From positions 1 to 35,270 of the forward strand of contig CANUCM010000066.1 in NCBI GenBank assembly GCA_947856675.1: a stretch of DNA of 35,270 nucleotides, in the 5' to 3' direction. Under the pieces are notes generated by a model. The model saw only the letters and a list, made by a program, of their open reading frames with translations, had not been told where the DNA came from and did not search any database. Each line of letters starts with the position of its first letter. Positions within the stretch are counted from its first letter, which is position 1. This document shows positions 8,868-17,570 of the stretch, one piece after another. The DNA is from an uncultured Clostridia bacterium. Its GTDB lineage: Bacteria; Bacillota; Clostridia; Oscillospirales; Butyricicoccaceae. Made by a program: the position numbers and the translations under genes.

Positions 8868-9440
8868 ATGCAACAAACAACAACTCATTCCAGCACTCGT
8901 GTGCGTGCCGTGGTGGAAGGCGCCGTGATGGTGGCCGTGGCTGCGGCGCTCAGCTTTGCCAAACTGGAGTTTGCCTGGCTTCAGGGCGGATCGGTTGAGC
9001 TTTCCATGGTGCCCATCGTGCTGTACGCGGTGCGCTGGGGCTGCGGCTGGGGTCTGGGTGCCGGCTTTGTACTCGGTACGCTGCAGTGGATGTTCGGCGG
9101 CTTTGCCGCAAGCTGGCAGTCCATCATTCTGGACTACAGCGGCGCCTTTATGATGCTGGGTCTCGCCGGGCTGTTCAAAGGCCGCAAAAACGGTGTCGTA
9201 TGGGGCAGCGTTGTGGGCGGTCTCGGACGTTTTGTTGTGCACTATATCAGCGGCGTGACCATTTATGCCTCGTCTATGCCGGAAAACTTCTTCGGCATGA
9301 CCATGACGACGCCGTATTTCTACTCGCTGCTGTACAACGGATCCTATATGACAATCAACATTGTTTTGTCGGTCGTTGTCTGCCTTTTGCTGACGCGGTC
9401 GGCGCCCATTGCGGCCTACGCTGCCGGACAGAAAAAGTAA
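8868..9440 (+). CDS. thiT: Energy-coupled thiamine transporter ThiT
   Basis: ThiT-like membrane protein (LEFAWLQGGSVELSMVPIVLYAVRWG, GLGRFVVHYISGV) directly downstream of a TPP riboswitch. Confidence 0.95.
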   Translation: MQQTTTHSSTRVRAVVEGAVMVAVAAALSFAKLEFAWLQGGSVELSMVPIVLYAVRWGCGWGLGAGFVLGTLQWMFGGFAASWQSIILDYSGAFMMLGLAGLFKGRKNGVVWGSVVGGLGRFVVHYISGVTIYASSMPENFFGMTMTTPYFYSLLYNGSYMTINIVLSVVVCLLLTRSAPIAAYAAGQKK

Positions 9441-9453
9441 CACGGAATAAAAT

Positions 9454-9496
9454 GCCCCTCTCCGGTCATACGATGCTACCGGAGGGGGCGTTTTTT
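9454..9496 (+). terminator. Intrinsic terminator after thiT, ending immediately at the ylmC start codon
   Basis: GCCCCtCTCCGGT-catacgatgct-ACCGGAGGGGGC-g-TTTTTT then ATG at 9497. Confidence 0.88.
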
Positions 9497-9781
9497 ATGC
9501 AGGAGAAAAATTGCCGGGTTTTCGACCTGGGCTGCAAGGAGGTTATCAATCTGTATGACGGGGCGCGGCTCGGGTATGTCGGTGATGTGGAAATTGAAAC
9601 GGAGAGCGGCCGGGTCACAGCGCTTGTCATTCCGGGGCGTCTGCGGCTTTTTGGGCTTTTGGGAAGGGAAGACGACATAGTGGTTCCCTGGGACAGCATC
9701 GAAAAAATCGGGGAAGACATTATCCTTATCCGCTATGCGGCACCGTGCGGAAGAAGAAACAGAAAACCGCGCAGCTTTTAA
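9497..9781 (+). CDS. YlmC/YmxH-family sporulation protein (PRC-barrel-like)
   Basis: CRVFDLGCKEVINLYDGARLGYVGDVEIE...VIPGRLRLFGLLGREDDIVVPWDSIEKIGEDIILI. Confidence 0.88.
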   Translation: MQEKNCRVFDLGCKEVINLYDGARLGYVGDVEIETESGRVTALVIPGRLRLFGLLGREDDIVVPWDSIEKIGEDIILIRYAAPCGRRNRKPRSF

Positions 9782-9868
9782 AGCGTCTGCGGTTGCGGGC
9801 TGCCGGGGAATATGCTACGATAATATTGCAGAAAACCGGAGCCCTGGCGCCGAAAGGGGGACAAGCCT

Positions 9869-11284
9869 GTGAAATACGGAAAAAAGGTATTGGCGGCTGC
9901 GCTTTCAGCCTGTATGCTGCTGGGGATGTCGGCGTGCGGCGCAGACATGGAAGCTTTTTTGGAGGAAGTCCGGAAGGTCGGCGAGTGGGACTGCTATGAA
10001 ACAACCACGGCGATTTCCTTGTCGATCGAAGCGGAAGAAAGCGCGGATTTGGGCTTTTCTTCGGCACAGGGAGAGATAGCGCTGCAGTACAGGGTGGACA
10101 CGGACACGGCAAATGCAGAACTGAGCGGCGGCTTTGAGGCCGGCGTTGAAGGGCTGGACACATACGGCGCGAGGACCGACATTCACACAGAGTATGCGCT
10201 GGATCCGGTGTATGTTGTGGACGGGGTGCTGTATGCGCCGCTTAAGCTTATTTGCGACATGGCAGAGCTGGGCGGAACCTACGGCGCGGAAGACGCTGTG
10301 CGTGCGCAGACTGAGGCGGAGTATGCGGCGGTCAGCCTGGGAGACGATGCGGAAGCGCTGGTGCAGATGGTGCAGGAGGCAAAGGCAGGCGTGACCCCGG
10401 AGCGGTACGGGCAGCTGGGACAGCTGCTCGCGCAGTATGCCACGGGGCTGCAGGTGAAACGGACCGGCCGCAGTTATACCATGTCGGGAGAAATTTCACA
10501 GCTTCCCGGAGAGCTGATCTCGCTGTACGGCTTTTTTGGGCAGCATATTCAGGAACTTAATGATGTCCTTCAGCTCGGGATGGACGGAGAAGAGCTTGTG
10601 CAGGCGATGGAAGCGGCGCAGGAAATGAATCTGAGCGCAGAAGATTTGGCCCAGCTTCAGACCGAAATGGAAAGCAGCGGAGTGGCCGGTGATTTTTCCG
10701 TGACGGTCAGCTTTGAAGACGGAAAAATGACAACCGCCGCAAACATCCTGATTACGGTGCAGCCCGGGCTGGAAATCGCGGTAAACGTGCAGAAAGTCAC
10801 CGCTCAGCGGGCTTTTGTGACCGTCAAGGCGCCTGAAAGCTCTGAAAGCATGTCTTTTGAGAGAATCGAGAGCCTGATGAACGGCTGGAGCGAAGAAACA
10901 GTGGGCACTTACGCCACCGTGGATTTGCATTCCCAGTGGGTCGATGCGGCGTATTGGGACGGCGACGCCCCGGTCTTTACCAGCGTCGGGTGCCCGGTGG
11001 TGGAACAGGAGGGGCAGTATCTTGTGGGCTTCCGCGCCGTAATGGAAAGCCTGGGGTACGGTGCCGACTATGACGCCGCGACGGATACGGTGTTCTTTGT
11101 GGACAAGGACGGCGCACGCACCCCGGTTGCGCTGTATGAGGAAAACGGGCGTTCGTATATCAGCGCTGAACAGCTGGGAAACATTGGATTCGATGCCTGG
11201 CAGGAGGACGGGGATTACCCCATGATGTACATTTTCCCCCGGGGAACAATCAATATTTGGACGGAAGGCGATCTCTGGTATTAA
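9869..11284 (+). CDS. Putative lipoprotein with C-terminal copper-amine-oxidase-N/stalk-like domain (GTG start)
   Basis: Signal peptide with lipobox LGMSAC; C-terminal FRAVMESLGYGADYDAATDTVFFVDKDG...GRSYISAEQLGNIGFD. Confidence 0.7.
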   Translation: MKYGKKVLAAALSACMLLGMSACGADMEAFLEEVRKVGEWDCYETTTAISLSIEAEESADLGFSSAQGEIALQYRVDTDTANAELSGGFEAGVEGLDTYGARTDIHTEYALDPVYVVDGVLYAPLKLICDMAELGGTYGAEDAVRAQTEAEYAAVSLGDDAEALVQMVQEAKAGVTPERYGQLGQLLAQYATGLQVKRTGRSYTMSGEISQLPGELISLYGFFGQHIQELNDVLQLGMDGEELVQAMEAAQEMNLSAEDLAQLQTEMESSGVAGDFSVTVSFEDGKMTTAANILITVQPGLEIAVNVQKVTAQRAFVTVKAPESSESMSFERIESLMNGWSEETVGTYATVDLHSQWVDAAYWDGDAPVFTSVGCPVVEQEGQYLVGFRAVMESLGYGADYDAATDTVFFVDKDGARTPVALYEENGRSYISAEQLGNIGFDAWQEDGDYPMMYIFPRGTINIWTEGDLWY

Positions 11285-11291
11285 AAAACTC

Positions 11292-11320
11292 TTGCAAAAC
11301 GGCAAAGTTTGTGGTATCCT
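11292..11320 (+). promoter_or_regulatory. Candidate promoter of rpsB
   Basis: TTGCAA-17 nt-TATCCT. Confidence 0.6.
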
Positions 11321-11454
11321 ATTAAAGCTAATGCCGAGGGAAGGCTGTGCCTTGCCCGGCGAACATTACACACACCGTCGATCGCTGCGGCCGGTGCCGA
11401 AAGGCCTCCGCACGGATGAAACGGTGGAGGGTAAAACCGAAGGAGGAAAAAACA

Positions 11455-12261
11455 ATGGCAGTCATTTCGATGAAGCAGCTTCTGGAAGCCGGCGTGCACT
11501 TTGGCCACCAGACGAGAAGATGGAACCCCAAGATGGCGCAGTACATCTTCATGGAGAGAAACGGGATCTATATCATCGATCTCCAGAAGACCGTCAAGAA
11601 GCTCGAGGAAGCCTATTTCTTCGCCCGTGACATCGCGGCCGAAGGCGGCTCCATTCTGTTTGTCGGCACCAAGAAGCAGGCGCAGGACGCGGTGAAGGAA
11701 GAAGCCGAACGCGCCGGCATGTACTTTGTCAACGCCCGTTGGCTCGGCGGCATGCTGACCAACTTCAAGACCATGCGCAAGCGTGTCGAGCGCCTGGCGC
11801 AGCTCAATAAAATGAGCGAGGACGGCACGTTTGATCTGCTGCCCAAAAAAGAAGTTATCAAGCTCAAGCTCGAGATCGAAAAGCTGGAAAAATATCTGGG
11901 CGGCGTCAAGGAAATGCGCAAGCTGCCTTCCGCGCTGTTTGTCGTCGATCTTCGCAAGGAGAAAAACGCGCTGGCTGAAGCCCGCAAGCTGGGCATTCCC
12001 GTCATCGCCATTGTCGATACCAACTGCGATCCCGACGAGGTCGATTATGTCATTCCCGGCAACGATGACGCCATCCGCGCCATCAAACTGATTGCTTCCG
12101 CCATGGCCAGCGCAGTGATCGAAGGCCGCCAGGGCGAGCAGCTGGATGTGACCGATGCGGCGGTTGCCGAGGAGAAGCCTGCCGAGCAGGCCGTCGACAC
12201 CACCCCCCGCGCTCCGGCAAAGCGCGAGTCCAAGGTCGCCGAGGAAATTACGGCTGAATAA
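11455..12261 (+). CDS. rpsB: 30S ribosomal protein S2
   Basis: [46 protein letters not shown]. Confidence 0.98.
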   Translation: MAVISMKQLLEAGVHFGHQTRRWNPKMAQYIFMERNGIYIIDLQKTVKKLEEAYFFARDIAAEGGSILFVGTKKQAQDAVKEEAERAGMYFVNARWLGGMLTNFKTMRKRVERLAQLNKMSEDGTFDLLPKKEVIKLKLEIEKLEKYLGGVKEMRKLPSALFVVDLRKEKNALAEARKLGIPVIAIVDTNCDPDEVDYVIPGNDDAIRAIKLIASAMASAVIEGRQGEQLDVTDAAVAEEKPAEQAVDTTPRAPAKRESKVAEEITAE

Positions 12262-12275
12262 GCATCCGCATTGAT

Positions 12276-12304
12276 GGGGTCGGGCACAGGCCCGGCCCCT
12301 TTTT
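12276..12304 (+). terminator. Terminator-like hairpin (attenuator) between rpsB and tsf
   Basis: GGGGTCGGGC-acag-GCCCGGCCCC-TTTTT. Confidence 0.8.
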
Positions 12305-12337
12305 CAGGAAAACCAATACGATTTGGAGGAAATAAAA

Positions 12338-13261
12338 ATGGCATTCACGGCAAAAGACGTACAAAAGCTCCGCGAGCAGACCGGCGCCGGCATGATGGAC
12401 TGCAAAAAGGCGCTGACTTCTTCTGACGGCGATTTCGAAAAAGCCATCGAGTTCCTGCGTGAAAAGGGCCTGGCTGCCGCTGCAAAAAAGGCCGGCCGCG
12501 TTGCCGCTGAGGGTATGGTTCTCGCCACCGTCTGCAAAGAGTGCGGCGTGGGCGTTATGGTCGAGGTCAACAGCGAGACCGACTTTGTCGCAAAAAATCA
12601 GGAGTTTCAGAAGTTTGTCGCCGATGTGGCAGAGGTTGTGGTCAAAGAGAACCCTGCAGACATCGAAGCGCTGGGCGCCTGCAAATATCCCGGCAGCGAT
12701 CTGACGGTGACCGATATGCAGCGCGAAAAGGTTCTCACCATTGGCGAGAACATCCAGCTGCGCCGCTTTGTGCGCTACGATGACAGCGGCATGAACGTCG
12801 CCTATGTGCACATGGGCGGCAAGATCGGCGTGCTGGTCAAGCTCGAGGTTTCGGAAAACCTCAAGGGCAACGCCGCCATCGAAGAGCTGGGCAAGGATAT
12901 CTGCATGCAGATTGCCGCCATGCGTCCGCAGTACCTGTGCCGCAACTGCGTGCCCGCCGAAGTTCTGGCAAAAGAAAAGGAGATCCTGCTGGCCCAGACC
13001 ATCAACGAGGGCAAGCCGGCCAACGTCGCCGAGAAGATCGTCGCCGGCCGCATCAATAAGTTTTATGAGGAAAACTGCCTTGTCGATCAGCCCTTCGTCA
13101 AGGAAAACAAGGTTTCGGTTTCCAAGTATGCCGATCGTGTCGCGTCCGAGCAGGGCGGCACGGTGAAAATCGCCAAGTTTGATCGCTTTGAGCGCGGCGA
13201 GGGCATCGAAAAGCGCGAGGACAACTTCGCTGAAGAAGTTGCCAAGATGACCGGCAAATAA
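12338..13261 (+). CDS. tsf: Translation elongation factor Ts
   Basis: VQKLREQTGAGMMDCKKALTSSDGDFEKAIEFLREKG; EVNSETDFVAKNQEF. Confidence 0.98.
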   Translation: MAFTAKDVQKLREQTGAGMMDCKKALTSSDGDFEKAIEFLREKGLAAAAKKAGRVAAEGMVLATVCKECGVGVMVEVNSETDFVAKNQEFQKFVADVAEVVVKENPADIEALGACKYPGSDLTVTDMQREKVLTIGENIQLRRFVRYDDSGMNVAYVHMGGKIGVLVKLEVSENLKGNAAIEELGKDICMQIAAMRPQYLCRNCVPAEVLAKEKEILLAQTINEGKPANVAEKIVAGRINKFYEENCLVDQPFVKENKVSVSKYADRVASEQGGTVKIAKFDRFERGEGIEKREDNFAEEVAKMTGK

Positions 13262-13279
13262 ACAGCCTGCTGAAAAGCT

Positions 13280-13315
13280 GGGCGGGGTATCCTTTGGGGA
13301 TGCCCCGCCCGTTTT
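13280..13315 (+). terminator. Terminator after tsf
   Basis: GGGCGGGGtATCC...GGATgCCCCGCCC-gttttgttt. Confidence 0.85.
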
Positions 13316-13444
13316 GTTTCCGGCGCTGCGGAGCGGCGTGCTTGAAATGGGCGATTTTGCTGTGGTATAATGCTGATGCCGAAATGTGCAGAGAACGAAT
13401 CAAAAAGCTGCCGGCAGGCAGTTTTTTTCCGGAGGGGAGCAGCG

Positions 13445-13867
13445 ATGAAGCTGGTTGTAATTGACGGGCAGGGCGGCGGTGTCGGCAAAGGCATTGTCGA
13501 ATGTGTACGGCGCGAGCTGCCAAACGTGGAGATCATCGCGGTGGGAACCAATGCGCTGGCCACGGCGGCCATGCTCAAAGCGGGCGCGGCGGCCGGGGCG
13601 ACGGGTGAGAATGCCGTCCGGTTTAACTGCGCCCATTGTGATGTGATTGCGGGCGCTATGGGAATTGCCTTCGCCAACTCCATGCACGGAGAAATCAGCC
13701 CCGCTGTGGCGCAGGCGGTTTCCGCAAGCCCGGCGCGCAAATTGCTTGTGCCGATGGCGCGGTGCAGCGCGCAGGTTCTGGGGGTGGAAGAAAAGCCTCT
13801 GGCTGCATATTTTTCCGAGATGGTGCAGGCGCTGAAACAGATGGATTACGGCCGGAGTGCCGAGTAA
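13445..13867 (+). CDS. DUF3842-family protein
   Basis: MKLVVIDGQGGGVGKGIVECVRRELPNVEIIAVGTNALATAAMLKAGA...NCAHCDVIAGAMGI. Confidence 0.8.
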   Translation: MKLVVIDGQGGGVGKGIVECVRRELPNVEIIAVGTNALATAAMLKAGAAAGATGENAVRFNCAHCDVIAGAMGIAFANSMHGEISPAVAQAVSASPARKLLVPMARCSAQVLGVEEKPLAAYFSEMVQALKQMDYGRSAE

Positions 13868-13879
13868 GGAGGGGCTTTT

Positions 13880-15301
13880 ATGGACAAAAAACAGAAAATC
13901 AAAGAGCTGTCGCAGAAAAACAGGGATGTCATGCTGGATGTTGGCCGCACAATGTGGGAGCTGGCCGAGCCGGGGATGAAAGAATACCGTTCGGCGGAGT
14001 ACTATGTCAAGGTGCTCACCCAGTGCGGATTTTCCGTGGAACAGGGAGTGTCCGGCATACCGACAGCCTTTGTCGCCTCGTGGGGACAGGGAAAGCCGGT
14101 TATCGGCTTTTTGGGAGAGTATGACGCGCTGCCCGGGCTTTCGCAGCAGGCAGCCTGCCCGGAGCACCGGGAGCTGGCGCCCGGTGCTTATGGTCAGGGC
14201 TGCGGGCACAACAACCTGGGCGCGGGCGCCATGGGCGCCGCACTCATTCTGCGCGATTATCTCAAGGAAACGGGAAAAAGCGGCACGGTGCGTTTTTACG
14301 GCTGCCCGGGCGAAGAGTACGGCAGCGGCAAGGTGTTTATGGCGCGCGACGGCCGGTTTGATGATCTGGATGCATGCCTGACATGGCACCCGGGAGATCT
14401 GACTCAGGTGGTTGGGACGGGGAGTCTTGCCAATATCAGCGTGTTCTTTACTTTCAGGGGGCGGACGGCTCACGCGGCGGCCACACCGCAGCTGGGGCGC
14501 AGCGCGCTGGACGCCTGCGAACTGATGAGCGTCGGTGTCAATTACATGCGTGAGCACATGCCGTCTGATGCCAGAATTCACTATGCCTATAAAAACGCCG
14601 GAGGCATTGCACCCAATGTTGTGCAGGATCTGGCCTGTGTCCACTATTTTATCCGCTCTCCCAAAATTGAGGATGCGCAGGCGCTGTATGAGCGCGTGCA
14701 GAAGGTGGCGCGCGGGGCGGCCATGATGACGGAAACCGAGGTGGACATCCAGCTGCACGAAGCGCTGTGCGACTATATGCCCAACCGTACACTGGATGCC
14801 GTAAGCCAGCGTGCGCTGGAGGAAATCGGAGCCCCGGACTTTGACGCACAGGATGTGGCGCTGGCGGGAGAGTTCAGAAAAACCTTTTCGCAGGAGGACA
14901 TCGACAGCGTAGCCAAGGGCATTGTGGAAATGGGCGGAGCAGCGGATCTGGTTTCCAGAGAGGATGTGCTGCATACGGGGGTGCTGCCGTATCTGCCGCT
15001 TGACAAATGCATGGGCGGGTCAACCGATGTGGGGGACGCAAGCTATTGCGCGCCGACGACTCAAATCAACGTGGCGACCTGTGCGCTGGGCACGCCGGGA
15101 CATTCGTGGCAGATGACGGCGCAGTCCGGGTCTTCCATAGCGGATAAAGGCACGGTGGCAGCGGCGGAAGCCATGGCGCTGGCCGCCGCAGAAATGGTGG
15201 AGCAGCCGCAGATTCTGGAAGCGGCACGGCAGGAGCTTCTTAAAAAAACCGGCGGCGTGTACCACTGCCCGATACCGGCGGAGATAGGTCCGACACTGTA
15301 A
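13880..15301 (+). CDS. M20-family amidohydrolase, AbgB-like (aminobenzoyl-glutamate utilisation protein B-like)
   Basis: GFLGEYDALPGLSQ, GQGCGHNNLGAGAMGAAL, YGCPGEEYGSGKVFMARDG. Confidence 0.87.
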   Translation: MDKKQKIKELSQKNRDVMLDVGRTMWELAEPGMKEYRSAEYYVKVLTQCGFSVEQGVSGIPTAFVASWGQGKPVIGFLGEYDALPGLSQQAACPEHRELAPGAYGQGCGHNNLGAGAMGAALILRDYLKETGKSGTVRFYGCPGEEYGSGKVFMARDGRFDDLDACLTWHPGDLTQVVGTGSLANISVFFTFRGRTAHAAATPQLGRSALDACELMSVGVNYMREHMPSDARIHYAYKNAGGIAPNVVQDLACVHYFIRSPKIEDAQALYERVQKVARGAAMMTETEVDIQLHEALCDYMPNRTLDAVSQRALEEIGAPDFDAQDVALAGEFRKTFSQEDIDSVAKGIVEMGGAADLVSREDVLHTGVLPYLPLDKCMGGSTDVGDASYCAPTTQINVATCALGTPGHSWQMTAQSGSSIADKGTVAAAEAMALAAAEMVEQPQILEAARQELLKKTGGVYHCPIPAEIGPTL

Positions 15302-15310
15302 TTGTTAAAA

Positions 15311-15346
15311 AGCTCTGCTTTCCTACGGGAAAGCAGAGCTTTTTTT
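15311..15346 (+). terminator. Terminator after the AbgB-like gene
   Basis: AGCTCTGCTTTCC-tac-g-GGAAAGCAGAGCT-TTTTTT. Confidence 0.92.
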
Positions 15347-15459
15347 GTACGCTGCGAAAGGAAAACTTTGTGCACAGTACCGTTTTTGCGTGCAGTCCCT
15401 TGTATAATGTGACGTAATTTGGTATAATACTTTCAATAAAAATTACTATGGAGACTGCA

Positions 15460-17547
15460 ATGAAAAAGAAAAAGTGGATAATCGCCGCGGACTGTCCGCA
15501 GCGAGCCGGGCTGCTGCAGAAAATGCTTTCCATTCCGCAGCTGACGGCCCGTGTGCTTGCCGCGCGCGGAATGGAAAGCCCGCAGCAGGCCTGCGCCTTT
15601 TTGGACAGTTCCAGCAGCCGGCTGCATGATCCGTTTTTGCTTCCGGATATGAAAAAAGCAGCAGAAGAGATCGAACGCACGCTGGCGGCCGGAGAAAAAA
15701 TTGCCGTATACGGCGATTATGATGTCGACGGGGTGACAGCAACGTGCATTCTGATCCGCTACCTGCGCCGCCGCGGTGCAGATTGTGTGTATTACATCCC
15801 CGATCGCCTGGGCGAAGGTTACGGCCTGAATATGTCGGCCATCCGGCAGCTGTACGACGAAGGCTGCCGTCTTCTGATCACGGTGGATTCCGGAATTACG
15901 GCGGTGCAGGAAGCAGAGTTTGCCGCGCAGCTGGGGCTGCGTCTGATTATTACGGATCATCACGAGTGCAAGGATGCTCTGCCGCAGGCCTGTGCCGTAG
16001 TCAACCCGCGCAGGCCGGACTGCAGCTACCCGTTTCGGGAGCTGGCCGGGGTCGGGGTTGCGTTCAAGCTGATTTGCGCTCTGGAGGCATCGCGGCCGGT
16101 GCAGCAGCTTTTGGAGGAATACGGGGACATTGTGGCTGTGGGAACCATCGCGGATGTCATGCCCATTGTCGGAGAAAACCGCGCGATTGTTGCACAGGGC
16201 CTTTCGGTGCTGGAGTACACGAAAAACCCGGGGCTGCGCGCGCTGCTTGCGACATTGGGGCTGGGCGGCAAGCAGGTGACGTCGGGGACGGTCAGTTTTG
16301 TCATGGCGCCGCGCATCAACGCCGCAGGACGAATGGGCGGCGCAGCGCTGGCAGCGCGCATGTTTTTGACCGATTCGCTGGAAGAAGCAGGGGAACTGGC
16401 GCAGACGCTGTGCGATTTGAACCGGCAGCGCCAGGAAGAAGAAAACCGTATTTACCAGGAAATTATCGGGTGGCTTGAACAGGACCCGCGCAGGCACCAG
16501 AAGAAAGCGCTGGTGCTGTGGGGCGACGGATGGCACAACGGAGTCATCGGGATTGTCGCCTCGCGCCTGACGGATCGCTACGGTGTGCCGTGCGTACTTA
16601 TTTCCATGACCGGGGACTGCGGAAAGGGATCGGGCCGAAGCATTAAAGGCTTTAACCTTTACAGCGCCCTGGAGAGCAATGCGGCATATCTTGAAAAGTA
16701 CGGCGGGCACGAGCTGGCCGTTGGCCTGACCATTGAGCGCCGAAACCTTGAAGCATTCCGGGAGGCGATGGAGCGTCTGGCCGAGCGCATGGGCGAAGGA
16801 GAGGACGTGGTGCCCTGCATTGCGGTGGACTGCCAGGTGCTTCCGTCGGAGCTGCAGATGCAGGAGGTTTGCGGGCTTTCCGTGCTGGAACCGTTTGGCA
16901 TGGGCAATCCTCAGCCGTGCTTTGTCATGTACGGCGTGCGCATCGAGGAGCTGACGCCCATCAGCCGTGACAGGCATGTCAAGATGCTGCTGTCCAAAGA
17001 CGGCAGGAACTTTTATGCATTTGCGTTTGGCATGGGTGCGCGCACATGTGTTTTCGTGCGGGGCGACTTGCTGGACATCGTGTTTTCGGCGGAGATCAAC
17101 CGGTATAAAAACCGTGAGAGCGTACAGCTTGTGCTGAAGGATGTGCGCTGGGCGGAGCAGGAGCAGAGGGAAGACCAAAAGCTGGCCCGGTGCTATCGGA
17201 GCTTTTGCCAGGGAGAAGGCCTTTCAAAAGAGCAGGCCGAGGCGCTCAGCCCGACCCGGGAGGATCTGGTTGCGGTATTCCGGCATGTGCGCGCCAACGC
17301 CGACGGCGGGATGCTGTGTGCTCCGGCGCAGACCCTGTACCGGAAAATCCGGTATGAGGCACGTTCCGGAATGAATCTCGGGCGGTTTCTCATATGTCTG
17401 GATGTGTTTTCTGAGTTTTCTATTGTGGAGTACAAGACAGCCGGAGACGAACTGGCGGTGAAAGTGCTGCCGACGCAGGGCAAGGTGGACATCAACGGTT
17501 CTGCCATTCTGCGGCGGCTGAGCGATTTGCGCCGGTGCGGCGAGTAA
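15460..17547 (+). CDS. recJ: Single-stranded-DNA-specific exonuclease RecJ
   Basis: DHH motifs YGDYDVDGVTATCIL, ITDHHE; DHHA1 region KGSGRSIKGFNLY, YGGHELAVGL; GGAGA before ATG at 15460 (15448 is an alternative start). Confidence 0.95.
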   Translation: MKKKKWIIAADCPQRAGLLQKMLSIPQLTARVLAARGMESPQQACAFLDSSSSRLHDPFLLPDMKKAAEEIERTLAAGEKIAVYGDYDVDGVTATCILIRYLRRRGADCVYYIPDRLGEGYGLNMSAIRQLYDEGCRLLITVDSGITAVQEAEFAAQLGLRLIITDHHECKDALPQACAVVNPRRPDCSYPFRELAGVGVAFKLICALEASRPVQQLLEEYGDIVAVGTIADVMPIVGENRAIVAQGLSVLEYTKNPGLRALLATLGLGGKQVTSGTVSFVMAPRINAAGRMGGAALAARMFLTDSLEEAGELAQTLCDLNRQRQEEENRIYQEIIGWLEQDPRRHQKKALVLWGDGWHNGVIGIVASRLTDRYGVPCVLISMTGDCGKGSGRSIKGFNLYSALESNAAYLEKYGGHELAVGLTIERRNLEAFREAMERLAERMGEGEDVVPCIAVDCQVLPSELQMQEVCGLSVLEPFGMGNPQPCFVMYGVRIEELTPISRDRHVKMLLSKDGRNFYAFAFGMGARTCVFVRGDLLDIVFSAEINRYKNRESVQLVLKDVRWAEQEQREDQKLARCYRSFCQGEGLSKEQAEALSPTREDLVAVFRHVRANADGGMLCAPAQTLYRKIRYEARSGMNLGRFLICLDVFSEFSIVEYKTAGDELAVKVLPTQGKVDINGSAILRRLSDLRRCGE

Positions 17548-17570
17548 TTTTTTTCGGCGGGAGAGATTTC

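Noticed and set aside
13400-14974. 524-aa minus-strand ORF opposite the DUF3842 and AbgB-like genes
   Set aside because: Shadow ORF of high-GC coding sequence; His/Arg/Gln-rich composition, no recognisable domain, and the opposite strand encodes clear families.
15433-17178. 581-aa minus-strand ORF opposite recJ
   Set aside because: Antisense to an unambiguous RecJ; low-complexity His/Arg-rich translation, no SD or domain.
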